From: N074bin45 sp039587475
GTDB lineage: Bacteria > Gemmatimonadota > Gemmatimonadetes > Gemmatimonadales > GWC2-71-9
NCBI GenBank assembly: GCA_039587475.1
Contig: JBDHIK010000081.1
Coordinates: 1 to 12,441, forward strand
DNA length: 12,441 bases
Direction of reading: 5' to 3'
The notes below the pieces were generated by a model. That model did not search any database. It was given only the letters and a program-made list of their open reading frames with translations, and had not been told where the DNA came from. Position numbers and translations under genes: made by a program. Below are positions 1 through 7,585 of the stretch, one piece after another (positions within the stretch are counted from its first letter, which is position 1; the number at the start of each line of letters is the position of its first letter).

Positions 1-326
1 TCCCACGTCGCGGCCTGCTCGAGCGGCAGGATCATCCGGGCCCGCCCCAGGCTCATGAAATGGCCGTGGCCTTCGACGAATCCCGGCAGGGTCAGCCGGC
101 CCTCCAGGTCGATCACCTCGGTGTTGCTGCCCATCAGGCGGCGGATGTCTTGGTTGCTGCCGACCGCCACGATGGTATCGCCATCGATGGCGATGGCCTG
201 AGCTTCGGGCTGCCGGTCGTCGACGGTCACGACGGTGCCGTTCAACAGCACCATGTCCACGCCTGGACCTTGCGGGCCACAGGCGAGGACAGCGGAGATC
301 ACCAGAAGGAGGAATGAGCGACGCAT
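1..326 (-). CDS. Amidohydrolase family 3 (YtcJ-like), N-terminal part, truncated by window edge
   Basis: About 108 N-terminal residues are visible; the gene continues past the left edge. It opens with a short hydrophobic signal (MRRSFLLLVISAVLAC) ending in a VLAC lipobox-like sequence, so the product may be an outer-envelope lipoprotein. It then shows the typical start of the metal-dependent amidohydrolase fold: a small beta sandwich (MVLLNGTVVTVDD, AIAIDGDTIVAVG, EVIDLEGRLTLPGF), then GFVEGHGHF, where the His-x-His pair corresponds to the first metal ligands at the start of the TIM barrel. This order matches YtcJ/amidohydrolase-3 proteins, which hydrolyse amide or related C-N bonds; the substrate cannot be told. 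The ATG at 324-326 is chosen because AAGGA (331-335 on the plus strand as tcctt) lies four bases upstream. It is on the same strand as tamB and 78 bp downstream of it, so it may be a trailing gene of that unit or have its own promoter. Confidence 0.88.
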   Translation of the reverse strand, partial: MRRSFLLLVISAVLACGPQGPGVDMVLLNGTVVTVDDRQPEAQAIAIDGDTIVAVGSNQDIRRLMGSNTEVIDLEGRLTLPGFVEGHGHFMSLGRARMILPLEQAATW

Positions 327-404
327 GATGTCCTTGAGTCGGTAGAGAGTCCCAGACGACGTTACGGCCGACCAACTTACTCCGTTCTTCGGAGCCCTGC
401 CACG

Positions 405-3400
405 TTACTTGCGTTCGAAATTGAAGAACACGTCGGCGCTCGATTCCCTGCTCGATTCGGCCTGGACGCTCCAGCGCCGGGTGAAGTCGTAGCGCACCCG
501 GAAGATGTTGACGCGTTCGAACAACCCGACACCGTAGGCCACGTACAGACTGGGCGACAGATAGGTGCCGGCCACGAAGGCCGCCTCACTGGCGTTGGCC
601 CCCTGCTCGAGACCGGCTTCGAGTCCCAGTTTGGCGCCGATGCTCTGCGCCAGCATGTCGCCGCCGAGAGCCGCTGCCGCGTCCGCCATGCGGTTCTGCT
701 CAGACGCGCTGCCCTGTTCCATGGCCCGCCCGAACATGAGGTAGGACATCGCCTCGCTCTGGGACATCGGCGGGTTGGAGAAAACGGTGACGATGGGGGC
801 CTTGAGCGTGCCCCGCACGTCGAGCCCGGCAATGGTCCGGTCGCGCGCCTCCCGGAACGCCCGAACGTCGAGACCCGGGTCGTCCACCGGACCGTTGAAC
901 AGCACGCGGCCGTTCTCGATGGTCAGATCCTGGCCATAGGCACGGTAGCGGCCCCTGGTGATGGTGATGGTTCCAGTCCCGGTCGTGACCTCCCCGGGCC
1001 GGTCCTCCACACGGAAGCTCCCACCCAGAGCCGCCCTGAACCCGAAGCCCCGGAAGGACACCGTGTCACCCAACTCTACCAGCACCGAGGAGGTCACGGT
1101 CAAGGGCCCACGCACCTCCACGCTGTCGGCGTCCACGAACACCACGTCGTTGGACACGGTGACCGCTCCCACGGGCGCCTCTGTCAGTTCCACCACCGCC
1201 TTGGGGAGGGCGACCGTCCCTGTGACATCCACACTGTCGCGGGTCATGCTGACCGTCAGGTCGGGAGAGACTACGATGCTGGCCTCCGGGAGGTCGGCCA
1301 CCTGGAAACCTTCTCCACGAATGGTCAGTGTCGCGGGTTCCCGAACGGAGGGCACGACCGGCGACCGGCCGGTGACCGCGAGGGTCCCCCCTGACGTCAT
1401 CTGCCCGCGGATCTCCAAGCTGCCGTCGGGATTCCCGCTGGCGACCACATTGATGTCCCGGACGGTGATGCCCAGGTCACGGACTTCGAGCGTACCCTCC
1501 TCGAGCCGCGCCTCCCCGACGGCGACCGGGTCCTGCAGCGTCCCCTCGAACTGCAGGTCGGCTACGATACGGCCGGTCGCGGCAGTGATCTCCGGGTCGA
1601 TGGCCCGGATGAGGCTCACGTCGTCGATCCTGGCATCGAGGCGGCCCCGCAGCGGTTGCGACGCGAGGGAATCGGTCAGGCGCCGGTAGTCGGGAAGGCC
1701 GAGGGCCGCGGAGACGGTCGCGATCTCGGCACCTTCGGGCAACAGCAACACCAGGTCGGTCTGCGCCGTGAGACCGCTGTCTCCCATGGCTGCCGTGATT
1801 TGCACCGGCTGGAACCCCAACGCTCGTGTTTCCCGGCCGACCGGGTAGCGGACCTCTCCCGGTCCGGTGCTCAGGTCGATCGAGGCATCGAGGGCACCCG
1901 TCGCATTACCAGCGGCCCTGATCTCACCACCCAGCACTCCGGTCAGGGAGACGCGGTCTGGGAGTACCGGGTCGAGCCCGGCGAGAGGAACGGACTCGAG
2001 AGTCAGAACGGCGGACCAGGGCCGTGACCGGTGCCACGTGCCGGCCCCGCACAACGAGGAGACGTCGCCCGCCAGGCACAGCGAGTCAACGGACACCGCC
2101 GTTTCGGATACCGCCACGCGGGCCGGTCTGGTCAGAACGGCGGCACCGATGTCTGCCCGGGCGAGTTCCAGGCGTTCGAGGGTTCCGGTCCACGCGGCAT
2201 CGGCAACGCCGCCCCTGGCATCGAGCAGCAGGTCCCCGTGCGACCCTGACCAGGCGACTTGGACCGTGTGTTCCGGCGTAGAACCCCGCATGTCGATGTT
2301 GGCGCTATCGATGGCGAATCCGCCCGCACTGAACCCCGTCAAGCCGAGGGTCACCTCACCAGTGATCAGGCTGTCCACCGCGACGGCGACACGCCCTCCT
2401 ACCGCAGCAAGGGCCAGCGAGTCCAGCGCCAGGCCGTCGCCTTCCACCGTCGCATCGATGCGGTAGGCCGAGCGCCGGCCCGACGCTCGGCCCTCGCTGA
2501 GAAAACGGCCCCGGAGCGCCGGGTGGAAGTCTTCGAGCCGGGGCAGGTCGACCGAAAAGCGGCCGGACACGGTGTCGGCCCATGCCCCTGAGGCGGTGAC
2601 GCGGCCGGCGCCCCAGGTCAACCAGCTGTCGGTCAGGTCGATTGTACGGCCGCGAACCTCCGCGTCGATCTGCCCTCCCACCGGCTGGCCCCGAAGGGTC
2701 CCGCGCACCGAATCGAGTACCACGGCGGCGACCGGCAGTCGTGACGCTCCCTCCAGGCGCCCCGCACTGGCCGCGAACAGGGTGACGGCGCCAGGCCATG
2801 ACGTGGAATCCGCAAACAGCGGGGCCGGCTGGATCTCCTCGAGCGCCACCGCCAGGTCCCACACCACCTCGGGGGACCAGGTGACGGCACCGCTGACCTC
2901 GGCCCGTCCCCGAAGCATGCTGGCGACGGCATTCTCGATGTCGAACCCGTGAGTAGTGCCGTGGCCGGCAAGGAGCAACTCACTGGGGGGAAGTCGCGGT
3001 CCGGCGCCCCGCACCGATCCATCGACGCGATATCCCTCCGTGGTACCCGCGGACCGCAGCAGCGCACTGACGGTGCCGGGCCACGCCGCGGCATCGTTCA
3101 ACAGGGGACCGTAGGCGAGGCCGTCCAGCGCAACTTCGAGATCCCAGGCCGCCGGCGCCGTCCAGGTCACGGCGCCCTGGACCCGGGCCCGACCGTCCAG
3201 TATGTCCGCCGCAGCACTGTCGATCTCGAATCCGTGCTGGGTGCCCCGACCTGCCAGGTGAATGTCGCTGGGGGGGAGTCGGGGCCCGGTGCCGCGCACC
3301 GACCCAACGAGCTGATAGCCCTCGAGGTTGCCCGCGCTCGATACGGCCGCGAAGGCCCGTCCCGGCCAGGCCTCCGGCTTGTCGAGGAGCTGGCCGTACG

Positions 3401-4112
3401 CGATCGAGTCCGCCTCGACCGACACGTCCCAGGACAGCTCTGGCAGCCACGTGACGGTCCCGGACACGATGACCAGTCCGTCCAGTGTCCGGGCTTCGAG
3501 CCGTTCCAATGTGGCCTGACGGAGATCACCGGACCCGGCAAACCGAGCCACGACCTCCGGCAGCGACGGTCCCATTGCCCTGGCCCGACCCTCTACCAGG
3601 AATGCGTCGCTGGAACCGCCTGCTTGCAGCGAGATGCCATCCACGCGTGCCACGCCTGGTACGTCGATCGCGGCCCGGCGGGCACTGAGCCGGCCGAACT
3701 CGATGGGGAATGGCAGCAGCGCCGCTCCCGTGTCCTGGGCCGCCTCGGAGGCGGCGATGCCCAGGGTGTCCCTGTCGCCCGACGTGGTATCGACGGCGAT
3801 GATCAACCCGACGACGTCGAGCCAGTCGATGACCAGGTGAGGACGGAGCAGAGCGAGTGGCCTCCAGTCGAGCGCGACCGTGTCGGCCGTGATCTCCACC
3901 GCGTCGAGCTTCAGACGTACACCCGTCGTGGTCAACGGACCCAGCAGCCGACCCTGCACCTCGGCCACGGTCATATCGATGGGGAGGCGGGGAAGCACGA
4001 TGCCGACGACCAACCGCGCACCGGGACCCGTAGCGACGAGCGCCAGAACCCCAACCGAGCAGACGATCAGGACGATGCCGACCGTCACGGCGAAGAGGCG
4101 GCGGCGCGACAT
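405..4112 (-). CDS. tamB: TamB-like translocation and assembly module / AsmA-like bridge protein
   Basis: The product has 1235 residues, close to E. coli TamB (1259). An N-terminal basic stretch followed by one hydrophobic helix (residues about 7-29) anchors it in the inner membrane. The rest is a long, beta-rich, repetitive region expected to form the periplasm-spanning groove typical of TamB/AsmA-like bridge proteins. These proteins work in phospholipid transport to the outer membrane and in assembly of some outer-membrane proteins together with TamA. The C-terminal TamB (DUF490) domain is clear: SNPPMSQSEAMSYLMFGR around residue 1116, then a terminal barrel-like stretch ending YDFTRRWSVQAES...DVFFNFERK. 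Residues 220-409 contain two tandem 95-residue units, with a third degenerate copy after them. The ATG at 4110-4112 overlaps the tamA stop by one base (TGATG), indicating translational coupling. The open frame extends upstream to 4214, but that stretch lies inside tamA and lacks a membrane anchor at its start, so it was rejected. Confidence 0.95.
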   Translation of the reverse strand: MSRRRLFAVTVGIVLIVCSVGVLALVATGPGARLVVGIVLPRLPIDMTVAEVQGRLLGPLTTTGVRLKLDAVEITADTVALDWRPLALLRPHLVIDWLDVVGLIIAVDTTSGDRDTLGIAASEAAQDTGAALLPFPIEFGRLSARRAAIDVPGVARVDGISLQAGGSSDAFLVEGRARAMGPSLPEVVARFAGSGDLRQATLERLEARTLDGLVIVSGTVTWLPELSWDVSVEADSIAYGQLLDKPEAWPGRAFAAVSSAGNLEGYQLVGSVRGTGPRLPPSDIHLAGRGTQHGFEIDSAAADILDGRARVQGAVTWTAPAAWDLEVALDGLAYGPLLNDAAAWPGTVSALLRSAGTTEGYRVDGSVRGAGPRLPPSELLLAGHGTTHGFDIENAVASMLRGRAEVSGAVTWSPEVVWDLAVALEEIQPAPLFADSTSWPGAVTLFAASAGRLEGASRLPVAAVVLDSVRGTLRGQPVGGQIDAEVRGRTIDLTDSWLTWGAGRVTASGAWADTVSGRFSVDLPRLEDFHPALRGRFLSEGRASGRRSAYRIDATVEGDGLALDSLALAAVGGRVAVAVDSLITGEVTLGLTGFSAGGFAIDSANIDMRGSTPEHTVQVAWSGSHGDLLLDARGGVADAAWTGTLERLELARADIGAAVLTRPARVAVSETAVSVDSLCLAGDVSSLCGAGTWHRSRPWSAVLTLESVPLAGLDPVLPDRVSLTGVLGGEIRAAGNATGALDASIDLSTGPGEVRYPVGRETRALGFQPVQITAAMGDSGLTAQTDLVLLLPEGAEIATVSAALGLPDYRRLTDSLASQPLRGRLDARIDDVSLIRAIDPEITAATGRIVADLQFEGTLQDPVAVGEARLEEGTLEVRDLGITVRDINVVASGNPDGSLEIRGQMTSGGTLAVTGRSPVVPSVREPATLTIRGEGFQVADLPEASIVVSPDLTVSMTRDSVDVTGTVALPKAVVELTEAPVGAVTVSNDVVFVDADSVEVRGPLTVTSSVLVELGDTVSFRGFGFRAALGGSFRVEDRPGEVTTGTGTITITRGRYRAYGQDLTIENGRVLFNGPVDDPGLDVRAFREARDRTIAGLDVRGTLKAPIVTVFSNPPMSQSEAMSYLMFGRAMEQGSASEQNRMADAAAALGGDMLAQSIGAKLGLEAGLEQGANASEAAFVAGTYLSPSLYVAYGVGLFERVNIFRVRYDFTRRWSVQAESSRESSADVFFNFERK
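2886..3455 (-). repeat. Tandem in-frame 285-bp (95-residue) duplication inside tamB
   Basis: Two adjacent units of exactly 95 codons (3455-3171 and 3170-2886) align without gaps; I count about 53 of 95 residues identical by eye. Landmarks repeated at the same offsets are VTW, WD, AY/LL, AWPG, AG..EGY, GSVRG.GPRLPPS, LAG.GT.HGF and GRA. The DNA also matches visibly, for example a ctgggggg run at 2983 and again at 3268, 285 bases apart. A third partial copy starts at 2885 (VTWSPEVVWDLAVAL, then SWPGAVTL) and fades after about 50 residues. This is the pattern expected when a beta-groove protein lengthens by duplication of a structural unit. Confidence 0.93.
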
Positions 4113-5887
4113 CAGAAGTCGGGCCCCAGGGTGATGTGCACGCGAGTCGGGTCTCCCGGGAGCGACAGCGCCCACGCCAGGTCGAGTCCGATCGGTCCGA
4201 TGGGGGAGCGCCAACGGACCCCGAACCCGGTTCCGTGAAACAGCGACAGGCTACCGAGGCCGAGGGGCGCATCTCCGGCGTCGTAGAACAACGACGCGCC
4301 GAAATCCCCGTAGAAGAAGTAGTTGGCTTCGGCGGAGACGGCGACGAGGACGTCGCCCCCGATGATGTTGCCGGCGTCATCCCTGCCACCCAGGGAGAGA
4401 TACTCATAGCCCCTCACGCTCCGATCCCCGCCGGTGAAGAAGCGAACGGTGGGCGGCAGCTCACGGAAGCGGTTGCTGACCAGATAGCCCAACTCCGCCC
4501 GGGTGATCAGACGCCCGGCGGACAGAAACGGCACGATGGCCTTGGCCGGAATGGTGACCTCGAAGAACGACGCGTTCGACAACAACTCTTCGACGGCCCC
4601 GCGCATCATCACGCCGACCTGGGTGCCGCGCCATGCGAAGATCTTGTTGTCCGCCGCCACGTGGGTGACGTTGGCGCTGGCGATGACCAATTTGGAGATC
4701 CCGGTGTCGACGGCCCCGACGACGTAGTCCTCCCACGAGTACGCCAGCGAGACCGTTTCCCGGCGCCGTCCCTTGGTGCGGCTGAGGTCGGTTCCCAGCA
4801 CGAACTTGTTGGTGTTGTAGGACACCGGGTCGAGCAACGCCAGTCCGGTGAACAGGTCGAGTTGCCTGGTCCGCGGATAGGGCGGCGGCATCGAATATCG
4901 GGCCGACATGCTCTTCTCGATGCCCGACACCCGAAGGTTCAGGTCGGCATGATGGCCCCGGCGATTCAGGCGCCGGAATTCGGCGTTGAACGTGACGCGC
5001 AGATTGGTGTTGGTGCCGTAGCCGACGCCGACGTTGAAGCGCTGTGACCTGCGTGGCGTCAACACGATCGTCACCGGGATACGCCGTCCGTCCGTCGAGT
5101 CACGCTCCGCCCGGACGTCCACCTGGGCGAAGTACGACGTGGCGTTCAGACGCGCCTGCACGTCCCGGAGCCGCCTCCGGTCGAACGGCTCACCAGGAGT
5201 GATGGTCACGTACCCCTGAAGAATGCGCGGGTCCACCACGTCCTGGCGGATGGTGACGTCTCCGAACGTGAACTGCGGCCCGGTGCTGAGTTGGAGCACG
5301 ATGTCGGCTTCGGCGGCCACGCGGTCCACGCTGATCTGGGCGCTGTCGAACCGGGCCTCGAGGTAGCCCCGGTTGACGGCTGCCTGTGCCAGCGCGGCCT
5401 TGCCCCTCGTGTAGGCGGGGTGCCGCAACGGATCGCCACGAACCAGGGGAAAATCCGCCACCGCCGTCTGAATCACCGAGTCGGCAGCCCCCGGGCCGGT
5501 CACCGTGACCGCCACCCGCTGTACCATGGTGCGGGGACCCGGATCGATGGCGAAGGTCGCCGACCAACGGGTCGCGACCGTATCGAGGGTGCTGGTGACC
5601 GTCGGTTGGTAGTACCCGAACGGCTGCATGGCGAGTGCGATTTCCTGTGGCGCGCGGTCGTAGAGGCGTCGCAGCCGCACGGTCGCCACCGTGTCCCCCG
5701 ACCGGGCTGCGGCCGACAGGCCCAGGAGCGCTTGGACGTTGTCGCGAACCGGCCCCTCGATTCCCGTGATCGCCACACGCACCCTGACCGCCCGGGACCC
5801 GGCCGCAGAGTCGGCGGCTCGAGCCTGGGCCTGGACCTGTGGGGCGGTCACTGTGGTGGCGATGACGGCGAGGAAGGTGCGCAACAT
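4112..5887 (-). CDS. tamA: TamA-like Omp85-family outer membrane assembly factor
   Basis: The product has 591 residues, near E. coli TamA (577). A signal peptide (MLRTFLAVIATTVTAPQVQAQA) is followed by three POTRA domains (about 33-111, 112-202, 205-278). The first two carry TamA-style sequence: ITGIEGPVRDNVQALL at 40-55 and EIALAMQPFGYYQPTV at 82-97. A 16-strand barrel is expected from about 285 to the end. The lid-loop Omp85 motif reads GGDRSVRGY (486-494), the strand motif GTGFGVRWRSPIGPIGLDLA is at 552-571, and the protein ends in HITLGPDF with the terminal Phe usual for barrel proteins. TamA sits in the outer membrane and works with TamB. The start at 5885-5887 is chosen because it begins the signal peptide; the frame stays open to 6697, but only within fetB. 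There is no strong Shine-Dalgarno sequence and fetB ends 44 bp upstream, so reinitiation from the upstream message is likely. Confidence 0.95.
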   Translation of the reverse strand: MLRTFLAVIATTVTAPQVQAQARAADSAAGSRAVRVRVAITGIEGPVRDNVQALLGLSAAARSGDTVATVRLRRLYDRAPQEIALAMQPFGYYQPTVTSTLDTVATRWSATFAIDPGPRTMVQRVAVTVTGPGAADSVIQTAVADFPLVRGDPLRHPAYTRGKAALAQAAVNRGYLEARFDSAQISVDRVAAEADIVLQLSTGPQFTFGDVTIRQDVVDPRILQGYVTITPGEPFDRRRLRDVQARLNATSYFAQVDVRAERDSTDGRRIPVTIVLTPRRSQRFNVGVGYGTNTNLRVTFNAEFRRLNRRGHHADLNLRVSGIEKSMSARYSMPPPYPRTRQLDLFTGLALLDPVSYNTNKFVLGTDLSRTKGRRRETVSLAYSWEDYVVGAVDTGISKLVIASANVTHVAADNKIFAWRGTQVGVMMRGAVEELLSNASFFEVTIPAKAIVPFLSAGRLITRAELGYLVSNRFRELPPTVRFFTGGDRSVRGYEYLSLGGRDDAGNIIGGDVLVAVSAEANYFFYGDFGASLFYDAGDAPLGLGSLSLFHGTGFGVRWRSPIGPIGLDLAWALSLPGDPTRVHITLGPDF

Positions 5888-5931
5888 GGGAACTGGCAAG
5901 CTACACCGGAATGTGCCGGGCGTGGATGTGG

Positions 5932-6756
5932 TCAGTCGACGGGCTGGGGTCTCAGTTGTTCCGCCGCCGTGAAGAAGGTCGCGCGGTACCACATCGGCAC
6001 CAGTGTCCCCGTCAGGGCCACCGAGCCCATCAACATGAACATGACGACGATCTGATAGCGCACCGCGGCCAGGGGCGAAGCGCCGGCGATGATCTGCCCC
6101 GTCATCATACCGGGCAGGGCCACGATACCGACCACCATGAGGCTGTTGACCATGGGGATCATCGAGGCGCGGACCGCGCGGCGCACCGCGTCCCGGGTCG
6201 CGAAGGTCGGACTGGCGCCCAGAGCCAGGTAGGCCTCCACCTCGGCACGCCGGGCGTCCATTTCGCCCGCCAGCCGCTCGGCCGCCAGGCTGGCGGTGTT
6301 CATGGCGTTGCCGACGATCATGCCGAACAGCGGGATCAGATAGCGCGGGTCGTACCAGGGATCGGGACGCACCACCACGGCGCCGATGTAGACCAGGGTG
6401 AGGCCGGATCCGATCAGCATGGCCAGGCCGAGAATGCCGTACAGTCGACGCGTGGGCCGGTCCTGACGGTCCGTCGCGGTACGAGCCGCCACCGCGAGCA
6501 TCACCACCAGCGCCAGCACCACCAGGTACCACCGATCCCACGCGAAGATGTACACCAGCACGTAACCCACCAATGCCAGCTGGACCACGGTACGGATGGC
6601 GCCGACCAACAGGTCGCGTGTCAGGCCGAGGCCCTGCCGGCGGGACAGGCCGGCGGCCATGAGGACGAGGCCGGCCGCGAGTGTGAGATCGAGCCACGAC
6701 AGGTCGATCATGGCGCGCGCGGCCTCGCCGGGCAGCTGGACCGGGATTGCCGGCAT
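5932..6756 (-). CDS. fetB: FetB/UPF0014-family ABC transporter permease (iron export-like)
   Basis: This 274-residue integral membrane protein has about six to seven helices (near 24-37, 50-70, 75-91, 108-129, 195-215 and 232-252). Family signatures are RTVVQLALVGY (55-65), PLFGMIVGNAMNTASLAAERL (142-162), YLALGAS (176-182) and LPGMMTGQIIAG (214-225). They identify the UPF0014 family, whose E. coli member FetB (YbbM) pairs with FetA in iron export and peroxide resistance; plant ALS3/STAR2 proteins belong to the same family. The substrate here is therefore inferred, not shown. The start at 6754-6756 overlaps the fetA stop by one base (TGATG). An internal Met at residue 16 is a possible alternative start just before the first helix. 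The partner ATPase lies immediately upstream and tamA follows after 44 bp. Confidence 0.93.
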   Translation of the reverse strand: MPAIPVQLPGEAARAMIDLSWLDLTLAAGLVLMAAGLSRRQGLGLTRDLLVGAIRTVVQLALVGYVLVYIFAWDRWYLVVLALVVMLAVAARTATDRQDRPTRRLYGILGLAMLIGSGLTLVYIGAVVVRPDPWYDPRYLIPLFGMIVGNAMNTASLAAERLAGEMDARRAEVEAYLALGASPTFATRDAVRRAVRASMIPMVNSLMVVGIVALPGMMTGQIIAGASPLAAVRYQIVVMFMLMGSVALTGTLVPMWYRATFFTAAEQLRPQPVD

Positions 6757-7532
6757 CAGGTCACCCGGTCCAGGAAGGCACGCAGGCGTGGATGGTCCGA
6801 GGCGAATACGTCCACGGCTGGTCCGGCTTCCACCACGACGCCCGCGTCCAGCATCACCGCGTAGTGGGACAGGCGCTCGGCTTCCTCCAGCCGGTGAGAA
6901 GCCATGACGATGGTGAGGCCGCGCTCCGCCAAGGAAGAGACGGTCTGAAGGAGGGTGTCTGCCGTCTCGGGGTCGAGGGACGCCGTGGGCTCGTCCATCA
7001 GGAGGGTTTCGGGGCCGGTCATCAGCGCGCGAGCGATGCCGACGCGCTGCAACTGGCCCACCGACAGCCGGGACGCGTCACGGGTCAGCAGGTCCTCGGT
7101 CAGTCCCACCGAGCTGACCGTTTCATGCATCGTGGCCTCGACTGTGTCCGGCGCCACGCCCGCGATACCGGCCGCCACCGTCAGGTTGTCGGCCACGGTC
7201 CCGGGGAACGGTGTGGCGACCTGGAAGACGAACCCGACCCGGCGCCGCAACTCCCGAACCGGAAACGACATGATTGGCTGTCCGCCGTAGCGGATCTCAC
7301 CGGTGACGGGATCGTCCAGTCGGTTGAGCAGCCTCAGCAGAGCGCTCTTCCCCGCCCCGGAGGGCCCGAAGAGGGTGGTGATGCCACCCCGTGGCAGCGT
7401 CATGTCGAGACTCTCGAGCGTGACGACCTCGCCTCGCACCTGCCGCACGTCATGCAGGCTGAACGCGTGGTCGTGGTCGGAGGGCGCCTCGGTCCCTCGG
7501 GAAGGTTCAGACCGCTCTGGTAGCACAGGCAT
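6756..7532 (-). CDS. fetA: FetA-like ABC transporter ATP-binding protein
   Basis: This 258-residue cytoplasmic ATPase has all ABC motifs intact: Walker A GPSGAGKS (56-63), Q-loop FVFQ (101-104), signature LSVGQ (156-160), Walker B LLMDEP (177-182) with catalytic E181, D-loop SLD and switch His in MASH (213). The signature has Val in place of the first Gly of LSGGQ, a form I associate with FetA/YbbL-type ATPases. It would energise the FetB-like permease encoded right after it. Residues 1-24 form a polar N-terminal extension before the first beta strand (FSLHDVRQV). The ATG at 7530-7532 is the first of the frame; no clear Shine-Dalgarno sequence precedes it, so a later start or a very short leader is possible. 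This is the first gene of the fetAB-tamAB unit, so the promoter should lie between it and the divergent gene at 7586. Confidence 0.92.
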   Translation of the reverse strand: MPVLPERSEPSRGTEAPSDHDHAFSLHDVRQVRGEVVTLESLDMTLPRGGITTLFGPSGAGKSALLRLLNRLDDPVTGEIRYGGQPIMSFPVRELRRRVGFVFQVATPFPGTVADNLTVAAGIAGVAPDTVEATMHETVSSVGLTEDLLTRDASRLSVGQLQRVGIARALMTGPETLLMDEPTASLDPETADTLLQTVSSLAERGLTIVMASHRLEEAERLSHYAVMLDAGVVVEAGPAVDVFASDHPRLRAFLDRVT

Positions 7533-7585
7533 TCCGGAAACCGTATTGTTGATCCCGTCCCCACTTCCCCGTGACCGTATCCGCC

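Noticed and set aside
380..394. CTCCG-ttctt-CGGAG hairpin 10 bases after the tamB stop
   Set aside because: Only five stem pairs and no T-run after it on the minus strand; too weak to call a terminator.
2949..4238. A 429-codon open frame on the plus strand opposite tamB/tamA
   Set aside because: Low-complexity Arg/Gly/Pro/Asp-rich translation with no domain, fully antisense to well-supported tamA/tamB; a GC-rich shadow.
5888..6697. Extension of the tamA frame upstream through fetB
   Set aside because: The signal peptide starts at 5887 and the upstream stretch is an out-of-frame reading of conserved FetB.
5291..6864. Plus-strand open frames of 254 and 317 codons opposite tamA and fetB
   Set aside because: Histidine/glutamine/glycine-rich shadows of conserved genes; the true strand carries POTRA, Omp85 and UPF0014 motifs.
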